From Planctomycetota bacterium (lineage in GTDB: Bacteria > Planctomycetota > Planctomycetia > Pirellulales > Pirellulaceae): a DNA stretch of 50,369 nucleotides. Of the stretch, positions 19,073 through 27,902 are shown piece by piece; position 1 is the stretch's first letter, and every line of letters begins with the position of its first letter. The stretch is taken from the NCBI GenBank assembly GCA_029259935.1, contig JAJDEH010000312.1, forward strand, positions 1 to 50,369, read 5' to 3'. The notes beneath the pieces are model-generated. The model was not told where the DNA came from, searched no databases, and saw only the letters and a list, made by a program, of their open reading frames with translations. A program made the translations under genes and the position numbers.

Positions 19073-19200
19073 GTCTCCCGGATGACTCGCTCAAAAGCCA
19101 TGTAGTCCTCGTCATTGAAGAACAGCTCTTGTTTCCCCACGCCCCGATTGATCACATGGTAGACCATCCCTCCAGGCGCTATGCGTGCTGTTCTAGGCAT
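19073..19200 (-). pseudogene. N-terminal fragment of REP-associated tyrosine (Y1/HUH-type) transposase
   Basis: The frame from the ATG at 19200 encodes MPRTARIAPGGMVYHVINRG followed by VGKQELFFNDEDYMAFERVI, the typical N-terminus of RAYT proteins (Y1_Tnp, about 150-230 residues). After about 43 residues the frame runs into R copy 2 and stops at 18952. The HUH metal site and catalytic tyrosine, which lie further on, are missing. RAYTs are single-copy housekeeping-like transposases that move REP hairpins; the hairpin pair right at the junction fits that relation. Dead as an enzyme. Confidence 0.88.
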
Positions 19201-19264
19201 CCACCCAACTTACCGCAATCGCCTCCGCTTGCCAATAATTAGACCCGTCCCCGTTTCTTCTTAA

Positions 19265-20041
19265 TCACGAGGACGCGTTGGTAATCCGTTCCGGACTGAT
19301 TACGAAGCCCGCTGCACGAAGGCGGTCAGCAAGCTTTGGTGCCGTTTCCTTCACGTGGTCATTAAAGGGAATGTACAAGATGCCTTGGGCGTCTGAAGGA
19401 ACTTCTAGGTGCCCTTTTTTTAGAATCGCGACGTTCGGTCTACCAATCGCCGCGATTAACATTCCGGTTTCAAGCACAACGTTTTGACGCGCGCGCGGTT
19501 CTGATTTGTCGACGCCATCTTTTTTGGCGTACCCGACGTCATCCGGAGTGAGGAGTACAATACCGAATCTTGCCTGATCGGTGTTAGGACCAATCTCTTT
19601 CTCAAGCGCTTCGATGATGGTCAGCCCGCCGCCACCAGTATTGGCGAGCACGAATGGATCGAGCCCCAGTTTGTGCAAAATGAGTTCGAGTTGTTCGCGG
19701 GCAATGTCGTCATGTCCATGAACAACAAAAACTTTCTTGTTTGCCGAGATCGGATTCGTCGGTCCAAGAGGGTCGGCAGGGGACTCCGTGTTTCCCGGGT
19801 CACCGGTACCGGTCGAATCACCGGTGTATGAGTACCAAGCAGTCGTGAGTTTATCACGTGGTGCCCGTTTGCCTTGGATGCTGACCGTTCCTGTGGATGT
19901 GTACCAATTGACGATTGCACCTTCATTCGTGCGCAACTGGTGTCCGTGCTCCTTGTCGGAAACTGAATCGATGTGGAACCCGCATCCCTGAATGGTCGAC
20001 TTCAGGTCGTCCAGTGAACCTTCGAATTTCATAGCTTTCAT
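19265..20041 (-). CDS. TIR-like nucleotide-binding protein (Cap12/Pycsar-type TIR domain), putative defence effector
   Basis: 258 residues from the ATG at 20041 (the second ATG at 20032, giving MKFEGSLDDLK, is also plausible). Residues about 4-58 form a small alpha/beta domain (LKSTIQGCGFHIDSVSDKEH, GAIVNWYTSTGTVSIQGK) seen at the N-terminus of several proteins of this kind. After a Gly/Pro linker, residues 102-250 match the TIR-like family PF10137: KKVFVVHGHDDIAREQLEL, GGGGLTIIEALEKEI, FGIVLLTPDDVGY, ARQNVVLETGMLIAAIGRPN. Glu191 in VVLETGM is the likely catalytic residue for NAD+ cleavage. Homologous domains act as effectors that drain NAD+ on infection. It lies 152 bases after another effector-like gene on the same strand. 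Family call good, defence role inferred. Confidence 0.82.
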   Translation of the reverse strand: MKAMKFEGSLDDLKSTIQGCGFHIDSVSDKEHGHQLRTNEGAIVNWYTSTGTVSIQGKRAPRDKLTTAWYSYTGDSTGTGDPGNTESPADPLGPTNPISANKKVFVVHGHDDIAREQLELILHKLGLDPFVLANTGGGGLTIIEALEKEIGPNTDQARFGIVLLTPDDVGYAKKDGVDKSEPRARQNVVLETGMLIAAIGRPNVAILKKGHLEVPSDAQGILYIPFNDHVKETAPKLADRLRAAGFVISPERITNASS

Positions 20042-20193
20042 ATCCGATTAGATCGTGTCTTAGTGGCAGAACGTTGAGTGTCTTATCGTCGCGTGGCGCA
20101 GCGATGAGCGATGAAGCATATTGAACTGAGCCGCGTAGCTGTTGTTGAGCGAAGCGAACGCACGACCTTTTCCGACTCCCGTCCATCGACTGG

Positions 20194-21366
20194 TTATTCC
20201 TCGTCTTTGTCGCGCGCTTGGTAAAGTTCACGGAACGGTTGAGGAATGGACTTTTCTGGTTCCTCGCGACAGTTCTTCAGGTATTGCGTGATGCTTGACC
20301 GAAGTTGATCAGCCCATTCAGGTTCCCGAACGTCGTAGATTATTACGCGAAGGTGACGAAGATCAAAAGGAACGTCTTCAAGCTTGCCAGCGGTGAAGAC
20401 AACCGGCTTACAAGCAGCGTGGGCCAATCCTAGTTCATAAAAGACATTTGGGTTCTTCTCCGTGAGGTCGGCTAGAAGTACTGCACCTTTTTCAATCTCT
20501 TGCCAAATCTGCTCAACGACGCTTCCCGTTGTAAATAGCTCGTCGGCTCTTCGCGGTTCAAATCCGGCATCCTTAATTGCCGGAACATAGATGTCTTGAT
20601 AGTACCGATCGAACCACTCGCCAAAGGGCATCATCACGAAGCACGTATCCAGGAATTCGCGAACACGGCGCGGGGTCGCTGGCGTTACTGGCGCCGATTC
20701 AGGTTCCGATCCCGCTTCGTCTGAAATGACAGCTGGGTCGACGGCGAAGGACCGCAAGAATTCATCGTTTTCGCGAAAGACGTTAGCGAAAACGTCGACG
20801 CGGTCGCGGTCGATTTCAAATTCACGAGCGAGTGTATTGAGAAAGTATTCATCGTCAGGCAGTCGCTTACCACGGTAGTAATCTTCGACTCGTGAAAAGT
20901 CCGCGACGCTGCGAAAGGCGTTTCGTAGTGCCTGCTGGCGTTGCGTTGGGGAACTGGGGGCAACGATATCCTCGCCGATGGTGTCCAACGAAACACGCGC
21001 CGTTTTTCCGGATCCAGCGACCAGCCCATATTGATTCGCAGACTTCAGAAGGTCGAGAAAACGCCAATCCTGCGCCTTGCGAAAACCAACTGCCTTGGCT
21101 AGATCGGGTGCTGGTGCCGGATTACCACCAAACTTTTCGTCGATTGCGCGCGGGACCATGATAGCTTCCTCAAGTGAGTTCTTGGGGAATGTCCAAGCCT
21201 TCGCCTTGGGTGTATTCTTGGCCTTCGGCACCTTCTTTTTGCTGGTGGTATTTTTCCGTCGGGACTTTTTTGGAGCGCGTTTCCGCCGCCGTTTAGCTGG
21301 CGGAGCATCAACCGTCTCTGGCTCGGACGAAGTTGGGTCGGTCTGCGATGCGGTCTTTTTTGCCAT
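20194..21366 (-). CDS. Nucleoside deoxyribosyltransferase-like (TIR-like) protein with Lys-rich N-terminus
   Basis: 390 residues from the ATG at 21366 (an upstream TTG at 21387 in the same frame is less likely). Residues 24-56 are extremely Lys/Arg-rich, suggesting nucleic-acid binding or a disordered tail. Residues about 60-205 are helical with a possible winged-helix start (PDLAKAVGFRKAQDWRFLDL). Residues about 240-345 carry CFVMMPFGEWFDRYYQDIYV, PRRADELFTTGSVVEQIW, VLLADLTEKNPNVFYELGLA and VPFDLRHLRVIIYD, the signature of a family related to nucleoside 2-deoxyribosyltransferases and TIR domains; Glu311 in VFYELG is the likely catalytic residue. Such domains recur in bacterial immune genes. 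It is upstream of the TIR-like gene with the same orientation, probably co-transcribed. Confidence 0.8.
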   Translation of the reverse strand: MAKKTASQTDPTSSEPETVDAPPAKRRRKRAPKKSRRKNTTSKKKVPKAKNTPKAKAWTFPKNSLEEAIMVPRAIDEKFGGNPAPAPDLAKAVGFRKAQDWRFLDLLKSANQYGLVAGSGKTARVSLDTIGEDIVAPSSPTQRQQALRNAFRSVADFSRVEDYYRGKRLPDDEYFLNTLAREFEIDRDRVDVFANVFRENDEFLRSFAVDPAVISDEAGSEPESAPVTPATPRRVREFLDTCFVMMPFGEWFDRYYQDIYVPAIKDAGFEPRRADELFTTGSVVEQIWQEIEKGAVLLADLTEKNPNVFYELGLAHAACKPVVFTAGKLEDVPFDLRHLRVIIYDVREPEWADQLRSSITQYLKNCREEPEKSIPQPFRELYQARDKDEE

Positions 21367-22055
21367 AGTGTCTCTCACGGAAGTCAATCAATGTTGATTG
21401 AGAGGAACAACAAGTACTATGTTATCAACAATTCTGGATAATTCTTCGTTGAGTACGCCCTCCCATTCTGCACAATCCTGAAAGCGCGTCAATTTTCGCC
21501 AGGGGTTCTGAGGGGTTCTGAACGCGATTGCTCTTATGCAAAAATGCGGGTGCCGGATTATGACGTATTCTGTATTCTCCGGGACTAGAAGCTCTCTCAG
21601 GCAGTCTCAGTCTTCTTTGCTGCAACAGGTTAGTTGTTGAGCGCAACGTTCGTACAAAACTTCGCCATTTACGGTGTGTTTACGATTGTTAGCGGCAAGT
21701 TCGCTGCGCTATCCGCAGGTATGCGCCGCAAAAATCGGGAGCTAGCGCTCTTCCGCTCACAGAACGTGGCGCTGTCCAACTAATGTCCAGTGGAATGAAG
21801 ATTTCCTCCCCTTTCATCGCGACTCGGCGACTGAGTGGAGGCATCCAGAGAGATGGATAGCACGGTGGTGAGAGAGTACGATGGTGGGCTGGTGAGTCGT
21901 TTCAGTGGCGAGCCGGTTTGGCTGACACTCGGCAAACACCTCGCTCTGTGTTCACACCGAACTACGGTTCCGCTGTTGTTTTTCTCACTCCCGTTTCAAC
22001 ACGCCGACAGGATCTGTTTTGCACTTTAGATTTATCACTCCGAAAGATCTCCGTT
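21367..22055. other. Gap before the esterase gene
   Basis: About 690 bases with no supported gene. Two short frames (21425-21646 minus and 21835-22029 plus) lack ribosome sites and family features. The divergent promoters for the effector pair and the esterase must lie here, but I see no convincing box or hairpin. It marks the right end of the accessory region. Confidence 0.4.
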
Positions 22056-23957
22056 ATGAAACTTCGTCTCTGGCCATGCCTTTTGGTTTTCACCGTCACT
22101 CTCGCGGGGTTGCTTACGCCGCCTGTGCGTGCTCAGAAGATGCCGCGTGAGGATGTTGTCGAGGTGCCCGCGATTGGCGCAGGGCTGTGCGTTAGCAATG
22201 TCTTCCAGGCCAACATGGTGCTCCAGCGGGACAAGCCGATTCACGTTTGGGGGTGGGCGGACCCGGGCGAGCAGGTTACGGTCACGTTCGCCGGCGAACG
22301 AGCGTCGGCCGCTGCCGGCAAAAATCGTGCATGGAAAGTCACGCTGGCCGCCTTGCCCGCGCACAACAACGGGCAACAGATGACGGTCACGGGCAAGAGT
22401 GCGACTCTCGTGCTCGATAACATCCTGGTCGGTGACGTCTGGGTGCTCGGCGGGCAGAGCAACATGGAGTTCGAGCTGGCGAAAGTCGAGAACGGCGCGC
22501 TCGAGATCATCTCCGCCAACTTCCCCGAGATCCGCATCCTGACCGTCCCCCACGACCAGGGCCCGGAACTCAAGCCAGGCTTTGCCCGCCTGCACCAGTG
22601 GAGCGACTGGTCGAGCAGGCACTTCCGCAAGGGCGACTGGGACGTCTGCACGCCCGAGACGGCCCGCGAACTCTCGGCCATTGGTTACGTTTTTTCACGC
22701 CGGGTTCACAAGGCCAGCAACGTGCCCATTGGCGTCATCGACGCCTCGCGAGGCGGGGCCGCCGTCGAGACCTGGACCCCGCTGCCCGTGCTGCAAGCGA
22801 TGGAGAGCGAACCGACCAAGGCCAAGCTCGCTCACTTTGACAATGCGGTCGCTGAGTGGGATCCGCGGGCAGACCTGGACAACCGCATCGCGCGCCACCG
22901 CCAGTGGATCGAGAGGCAGACCAAAGAAGGCAAGCCGATTCCCGATAACAGAAAGCAGGAACCGAGCGACTTACGCCCTGGGCCGATTGGCAACCACAAC
23001 TATCCCGGCCACTGCTATGCGGGCATGATTTCTCCGATCGCGGGGCTCTCGGTCAAGGGCGCGATCTTCCACCAGGGCTATAACAATGCGTTCGACGGCT
23101 CGCCCGGTGCCGATATGTACGGCGACATCTTCCCCGAGATGATCCGAGCCTGGCGCAAGGCGTTCAACGACCCCGAGATGCCCTTCGGTATTCTGTCGCT
23201 GTGCACCGATGGCTATCCGCAGACCCGCGAAGACTATTGCGAGAAGATGTTTAACGCCGGCATTGATATCCGCGCCGCGCAGTACCAGACCTTCCTCGAT
23301 CTCTACAACGGCGGCGATGAGCAGATCGGCTTTGTCAGCACCTACGACCTCCGCCGACGCTGGTACCACCCGCAGCTCAAGATTCCGGCGGGCGAGCGGA
23401 TCGCGCGGTGGGCGCTGGCGACGCAGTATGGCTTCGAGCGTCAGGTCCAGTGGAAGCCGCCAATGCTCGTCAGCATGGAGAAGGGGGATGGGGTGCTGCG
23501 GCTCGAACTGGACACCGACGTCAGCGACCCCGAGGACGGCGCGATCCAGGGCTTTGCCATCGCCGGCGCGGACCGCAAGTTCCACCCCGCCGACGTCGCC
23601 TATGCCGAAAAAGGCAAGGACAGCCGCGGGCGGACACAATACAACCGCAAGCAGCTTGTCCTGACCAGCCCGCTGGTGCCCGAGCCCATTCACTTTCGCT
23701 ATGCTTGGGGCCGAAACCCGCTGGCCAATCTGCAGGCGACTGGGAATAAGGACCTGCCCTTCGCCACCCAGCGCAGCGACGAGTGGAAGATGGAAGAAGT
23801 CCCGCGAGGCGTGCTCGGCGACGAAGTGACGCTCCCGATCGCCCGCAGCGACCGCAACAAGATCATCCAAGCCCTACGCGAGCAGGACAAACAGCGCCGC
23901 CTGAAAGAAGCCGTGCAGGTGATCGAGACCAACCGCGGGACTCAGCCGCCCGGTTGA
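22056..23957 (+). CDS. Sialate O-acetylesterase-like SGNH hydrolase, secreted
   Basis: 633 residues. The ATG at 22056 begins a signal peptide (MKLRLWPCLLVFTVTLAGLL, AQA cleavage). Upstream in-frame ATG codons from 21918 give a non-signal extension and are rejected. Residues about 45-125 are a beta-domain (VFQANMVLQRDKPIHVWGWA), then the SGNH nucleophile block GDVWVLGGQSNMEFEL, with Ser in GQSNM. Later GVIDASRGGAAVETWTP, GMISPIAGLSVKGAIFHQGY supply the other family blocks. These enzymes remove O-acetyl groups from sialic acids or from plant-type polysaccharides. Codon choice is clearly more GC-ending than in the neighbours, hinting at separate origin. Single gene. Confidence 0.9.
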   Translation: MKLRLWPCLLVFTVTLAGLLTPPVRAQKMPREDVVEVPAIGAGLCVSNVFQANMVLQRDKPIHVWGWADPGEQVTVTFAGERASAAAGKNRAWKVTLAALPAHNNGQQMTVTGKSATLVLDNILVGDVWVLGGQSNMEFELAKVENGALEIISANFPEIRILTVPHDQGPELKPGFARLHQWSDWSSRHFRKGDWDVCTPETARELSAIGYVFSRRVHKASNVPIGVIDASRGGAAVETWTPLPVLQAMESEPTKAKLAHFDNAVAEWDPRADLDNRIARHRQWIERQTKEGKPIPDNRKQEPSDLRPGPIGNHNYPGHCYAGMISPIAGLSVKGAIFHQGYNNAFDGSPGADMYGDIFPEMIRAWRKAFNDPEMPFGILSLCTDGYPQTREDYCEKMFNAGIDIRAAQYQTFLDLYNGGDEQIGFVSTYDLRRRWYHPQLKIPAGERIARWALATQYGFERQVQWKPPMLVSMEKGDGVLRLELDTDVSDPEDGAIQGFAIAGADRKFHPADVAYAEKGKDSRGRTQYNRKQLVLTSPLVPEPIHFRYAWGRNPLANLQATGNKDLPFATQRSDEWKMEEVPRGVLGDEVTLPIARSDRNKIIQALREQDKQRRLKEAVQVIETNRGTQPPG

Positions 23958-24005
23958 TGGCCGCTGAGTAACACGGTCACTTGCTTGGAGTTATCCCAAG
24001 AACCG

Positions 24006-24623
24006 ATGTCAAAAAATTTGATAGATTGGTCGTCACAGGTTTGGAATTGCGAACACGCCTTTTCGAACCTCTGCCCAAAGAGGTGGTCCGAACTCGCGCC
24101 AACTAGTGAGGCCGGCGTCCGTTTTTGCAACGTTTGCTCCAAGGAAGTGACCTACTGCACAACACCGGAAGACTTCGTTCAACTCGGCGACGCCGGACGA
24201 TGTGTCGCTGTTCCCGATCAACACACCCCAGATTCACTATCCCGAACGCTGATGGGCAAACCTTCTCCGAATGCGATGAAATCGTTTCGAGAACGGCAGG
24301 AGCGGACGGCTGGTTGGTGGCATGAAGTCATTCAACTGGCCCCTAAGTTTGCAGCTGACGCCATTCGCGACGTTGCCGACTCTTCACGTAAGCAGTTGCT
24401 TGGCGGGAGCGGAATATCGGACGAGCATCGTGACTATCTGATGAAACTAAGGGACGCCGTCGCAAATGGACCAGAGGCGTTGTATCTTCTGGTGAGGACG
24501 AAGCCGAACGGGAAACTTGACAACCAACAGAATATTTTCCGTGCGTTGCGATTCCACTTTGATTTGACCTACCGCGAGTGTCGAGAGATCGCAGACCGCG
24601 TGGAAGCCTCCAACTCGGAATAG
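24006..24623 (+). CDS. Protein with N-terminal Cys-rich zinc-ribbon-like domain
   Basis: 205 residues from the ATG at 24006. Residues about 10-70 hold Cys pairs in the pattern C.HAFSNLCPKRW, RFCNVCSKEVTYC and GRCVAV, a domain found in scattered bacterial proteins of unknown role (typically DCPFKFKCPK.W, then C..C..DVY.C, then GHCVA). It probably binds zinc. The C-terminal part (about 150-205) is helical (LYLLVRTKPNGKLDNQQNIF, FDLTYRECREIADRVE). No signal peptide, so cytoplasmic. It follows the esterase by about 50 bases but with different codon use. Function unknown. Confidence 0.75.
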   Translation: MSKNLIDWSSQVWNCEHAFSNLCPKRWSELAPTSEAGVRFCNVCSKEVTYCTTPEDFVQLGDAGRCVAVPDQHTPDSLSRTLMGKPSPNAMKSFRERQERTAGWWHEVIQLAPKFAADAIRDVADSSRKQLLGGSGISDEHRDYLMKLRDAVANGPEALYLLVRTKPNGKLDNQQNIFRALRFHFDLTYRECREIADRVEASNSE

Positions 24624-24773
24624 CCGCATAACATCTATCTGGTGCGATGTTGACGCCTAGTTGGTAGGATGCGAAGGGTGGATTTATTCCTCAGGGTGAC
24701 CCGGTTACGTGGCAAATCTTGCTGGCGGGTCACGGTGCCGGTTGTTTCTAGCCTTTCCGTGGCGAATTCTCGA

Positions 24774-25292
24774 ATGTGGTATTTCTTTTGGTATGTTACG
24801 GGTGGCTTGCTGTGGGTTGTCTTTCCTCTTAGGCTGCTTTGTTTCGGCATCGATCGGGTTGCCAAGAGGAAACCTCTCCGCTTTGGAGTCCGCTCGTTGT
24901 TAATAGCGGTGCTCTACGTTGCTGCTTGTTTTGGCTGGGCTGCGCCCGAGCGAGCACGCTGCCGCGCGGAAGAAGAATGTATTGCGAAGATTGCACGTAC
25001 CTTGGATTCGCCAGTACAGTATGAACGAAGTACCGGACTTTTCTGTCCGTTTTGGGAGTTTCGATTCCTTGATTATGTCGACCTCGGTAACGCCACCATC
25101 AAGGATGAGCAGGTCGACAAACTTGTCGTCTACTTAAGTCAACTGCCTCACCTGACAGTCGTCACTATTTCCGCGAACTCGATCAGCAACGAAGGCCTAA
25201 ATCGGCTCCGGGAAGAACTTCCACATGCATTGGTTAGCATTGGCCCGGTCGATGCCAGTTCGGACAGGAATTTTGTAACGGTAAATCCATAG
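24774..25292 (+). CDS. Membrane-anchored leucine-rich-repeat protein
   Basis: 172 residues from the ATG at 24774; an earlier ATG at 24669 would add 35 residues of unlikely composition. Two hydrophobic segments lie near the N-terminus (MWYFFWYVTGGLLWVVFPLR and SLLIAVLYVAACFGWA). The stretch RFGVRSLLIAV resembles the F.LRSLL.VVTLVA membrane anchor very common in planctomycete proteins. The C-terminal part has leucine-rich repeats (YVDLGNATIKDEQVDKLVVY, LTVVTISANSISNEGLNRLR). Probably an envelope protein with the LRR part in the periplasm or cytoplasm; partner unknown. Confidence 0.75.
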   Translation: MWYFFWYVTGGLLWVVFPLRLLCFGIDRVAKRKPLRFGVRSLLIAVLYVAACFGWAAPERARCRAEEECIAKIARTLDSPVQYERSTGLFCPFWEFRFLDYVDLGNATIKDEQVDKLVVYLSQLPHLTVVTISANSISNEGLNRLREELPHALVSIGPVDASSDRNFVTVNP

Positions 25293-25758
25293 ATAAACTA
25301 GCGCTAGCCGCAATGCCGTTTACGTTTGTATAATGAATGAAGATGGGGCGGTTCACGATCTCTATTTTGGGCGATCGTGGGGGCTGTTGAAGTTTCACCG
25401 CCTCCTGATAAGCGGTCGATTACGTTTTCAAACTGCCGCTTGGGGAATTCCGCGCGAACGATGCGCGCCGACTCCGTTTGTAACCCTTGAAAGAGTGCAA
25501 ACGTTTTGGCAGTGATTCATCAGCACGGTATGGATGCGGCGTCACGTTAACTCGTTCACTAGCCTTCCTTTGGGCGGAACCATGAAGAACCATTCGACCT
25601 CCATTTGGAAAACTCGCATATGTTACACCTGTCGAAGTGCGCCGCTTTGCGGAGTGGATTATCGGCAGAGCAACTCTCAGCAGTTTTATGCGAATCGTGA
25701 ACATTGTGTTACGATTCGCGTCCATAAGGTAACCGCCGCACGTGCCGCTTGACTCGAA
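25293..25758 (+). promoter_or_regulatory. Upstream region of the acetolactate synthase gene with 9-bp inverted repeat
   Basis: 466 bases without a supported gene. Close to the following gene, GCGAATCGT (25690-25698) and ACGATTCGC (25711-25719) form a perfect inverted repeat with a 12-base centre, 39 bases before the ATG at 25759. There is no T-run, so an operator or a leader hairpin is more likely than a terminator. No regulator gene is adjacent. Confidence 0.5.
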
Positions 25759-27411
25759 ATGGAAAAAACCATGAAGGCTTCTCAGCTTTTTGTCGAGGCG
25801 TTGGAAAATGAGGGCGTCGAGTTTATTTTCGGCATTCCAGGTGAAGAAAACTTGGATATGCTCGACTCTTTGTCGCGGAGCAAAATTCAGTTGATCGTGA
25901 CTCGCCACGAACAGGCGGCCGGCTTCATGGCGGCGACTTACGGGCGGCTGACCGGGAAGGCGGGCGTCTGCATTTCCACGCTGGGGCCGGGGGCGACCAA
26001 CTTGGTGACCGCGGCGGCTTACGCTCAGCTTGGCGGTATGCCGATGCTGATGATCACGGGGCAAAAGCCGGTTAAGACCAGCAAGCAAGGACGGTTTCAA
26101 ATCGTTGATATCGTCAACACGATGCAACCGCTGACCAAGTACACGCATCAAATTATTAGCGGGGCGAATATTCCGTCGCGAGTGCGGGAAGCTTTTCGAC
26201 TGGCGGAAGAAGAGCGGCCGGGCGCGGTCCATTTGGAATTGCCCGAAGATATTGCTCGCGAGGAAGTGAACGAACGGCCGCTCGATGCCAGTTTGGCGCG
26301 GCGTCCGATCGCTGAAGAAAAATCGATTCGCGCGGCGGTCGAGCGGATCGAGCATGCGCGACATCCGCTGATGGTGATCGGTGCCGGGGCCAACAGGAAG
26401 ACTACTTGCCGCATGCTCAAGCAGTTGGTCGGCAAGACCGCGATTCCTTTCGTCACGACTCAGATGGGCAAAGGCGTTGCCAATGAGGATGACCCGCGAT
26501 GCTTGGGAAATGCGGCGTTGTCCGATGGCGACTTTGTTCATCGGGCCGTCGATCATGCCGACCTGATCATCAACATTGGGCACGACGTGATTGAAAAGCC
26601 GCCCTTCTTCATGCGGGACGGCGGCGTCGAAGTGATTCACGTCAACTTCTTTTCGGCGGCGGTCGATCCCGTTTACTTTCCGCAAATCGAAGTGGTCGGC
26701 GATATCGCCAACAGCATCTGGCAGATTTGCGAGAGGATCTCGCCTAGCGCGACGTGGGATTTTTCTTATTTCCTCAAGGTCAAGGAAGCGTCCGAACAAC
26801 ACTTGCAACACGGTATCGATGACGATCGATTTCCGATCTATCCTCAGCGGTTGGTCGCCGATGTGCGCCGGGTCATGTCCGATAAGGGAATCATCGCGCT
26901 GGACAACGGCATCTACAAGATTTGGTTTGCCCGCAACTACAAGGCCCGCATCTCGAATACCGTTTTGCTTGACAACGCACTGGCCACGATGGGGGCCGGT
27001 TTACCTTCGGCCATGGCGGCGCGACTGGTCCACCCCGATCGGCCGGTGATGGCCATCTGTGGCGACGGCGGCTTTATGATGAACTCGCAAGAGCTAGAAA
27101 CAGCGGTCCGGCTGAATATGAATCTGGTTGTGTTGGTGCTGCGTGACGACGCTTACGGCATGATTAAGTGGAAGCAAGCGAACATGGGCTTCGAGAGTTT
27201 TGGATTGGACTACGGCAATCCCGACTTCGTGAAATATGCCGAGAGCTACGGAGCGCGCGGGCACCGGGTTGCCGGTGCCCGGGAGTTGTTGCCCCTGATG
27301 GAGTCATGCCTGGAAACGCCGGGCGTTCATCTGATCGATGCGCCGGTCGACTATTCTGAAAACGACCGCATTTTGAATCACGAAATACAACAACTCAGTG
27401 GAGCCGTTTGA
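25759..27411 (+). CDS. Acetolactate synthase large subunit (AlsS/IlvB-type), ThDP-dependent
   Basis: 550 residues from the ATG at 25759; the ATG at 25771 (MKASQLF) has the better-placed GGAAA and may be the real start. Condenses two pyruvates to acetolactate and CO2. Domains in order: ThDP-binding PYR domain with the active Glu51 in TRHEQAAGFMAA and GPGATNLVTA; central domain (HPLMVIGAGANRKT, IINIGHDVIEKPPFFM); PP domain with GDGGFMMNSQELETAV at about 435. The usual Asn at the end of the ThDP motif appears as RDDAYGMIKWKQ. No small regulatory subunit lies next to it, fitting a stand-alone, catabolic-type enzyme. A 9-bp inverted repeat precedes it. Confidence 0.93.
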   Translation: MEKTMKASQLFVEALENEGVEFIFGIPGEENLDMLDSLSRSKIQLIVTRHEQAAGFMAATYGRLTGKAGVCISTLGPGATNLVTAAAYAQLGGMPMLMITGQKPVKTSKQGRFQIVDIVNTMQPLTKYTHQIISGANIPSRVREAFRLAEEERPGAVHLELPEDIAREEVNERPLDASLARRPIAEEKSIRAAVERIEHARHPLMVIGAGANRKTTCRMLKQLVGKTAIPFVTTQMGKGVANEDDPRCLGNAALSDGDFVHRAVDHADLIINIGHDVIEKPPFFMRDGGVEVIHVNFFSAAVDPVYFPQIEVVGDIANSIWQICERISPSATWDFSYFLKVKEASEQHLQHGIDDDRFPIYPQRLVADVRRVMSDKGIIALDNGIYKIWFARNYKARISNTVLLDNALATMGAGLPSAMAARLVHPDRPVMAICGDGGFMMNSQELETAVRLNMNLVVLVLRDDAYGMIKWKQANMGFESFGLDYGNPDFVKYAESYGARGHRVAGARELLPLMESCLETPGVHLIDAPVDYSENDRILNHEIQQLSGAV

Positions 27412-27509
27412 TGATCGACGGATACAACACGCCCCAGGAGTCGCCGGGGCGCGCCGAAATCCTTTGCCGTCATTGTGGACTGCGTTTGGCCGTTTCGAAT
27501 CGGATGGGT

Positions 27510-27902
27510 TTAGTAGCGTCCGCCACCACCACCGCCATCGCCGCCGCCATAGCCTCCACCACCACCACCGCGTCGGCCTCCGCCACCGCCTCCGCCGCCG
27601 TATCCACCGCCACCGCCACCGCCGCCGCCGCCATAGCCACCACCGCCACCGCGGTCGCTCTTGGGACGCGCTTCGTTGACGTTCACGGAACGGCCCGCGA
27701 TCTCTTGTTGATTGAGACCCTCTATTGCCGCTTTGGCTTCATCTTCATTCGGCATTTCGACGAAGCAAAAACCGCGCGACCGGCCGGTCTGCCGATCCAT
27801 GACGATGCTAACGGTCGCTACCTCGCCAAAGGCACCGAAGGCATCTCGAACATCATCTTCCGTTGCATCGAAAGACAGATTACCAACGTAGATGTTAACC
27901 AC
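27510..27902 (-). CDS. Glycine-rich RNA-binding protein (single RRM)
   Basis: 130 residues starting with GTG at 27902, set by a strong GAGGAGG seven bases upstream. The RRM fills residues 1-80: RNP2 IYVGNLSFDATE and RNP1 RSRGFCFVEMPNEDEAK are both intact. The remaining 45 residues are almost pure Gly with Tyr and Arg (YGGGGGGG, RRGGG), encoded by a CCX-rich plus-strand stretch at 27515-27650. Such RRM proteins occur in cyanobacteria and planctomycetes, often as cold- or stress-induced RNA chaperones. It is convergent with the acetolactate synthase gene, with a short GC hairpin (about 27429-27452) between them. Confidence 0.93.
   Translation of the reverse strand: MVNIYVGNLSFDATEDDVRDAFGAFGEVATVSIVMDRQTGRSRGFCFVEMPNEDEAKAAIEGLNQQEIAGRSVNVNEARPKSDRGGGGGYGGGGGGGGGGYGGGGGGGGRRGGGGGGYGGGDGGGGGGRY

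Noticed and set aside
25420..26811. 463-codon minus-strand frame
   Set aside because: Lies opposite the clear acetolactate synthase gene; codon pattern is the mirror of that gene and no motif is present.
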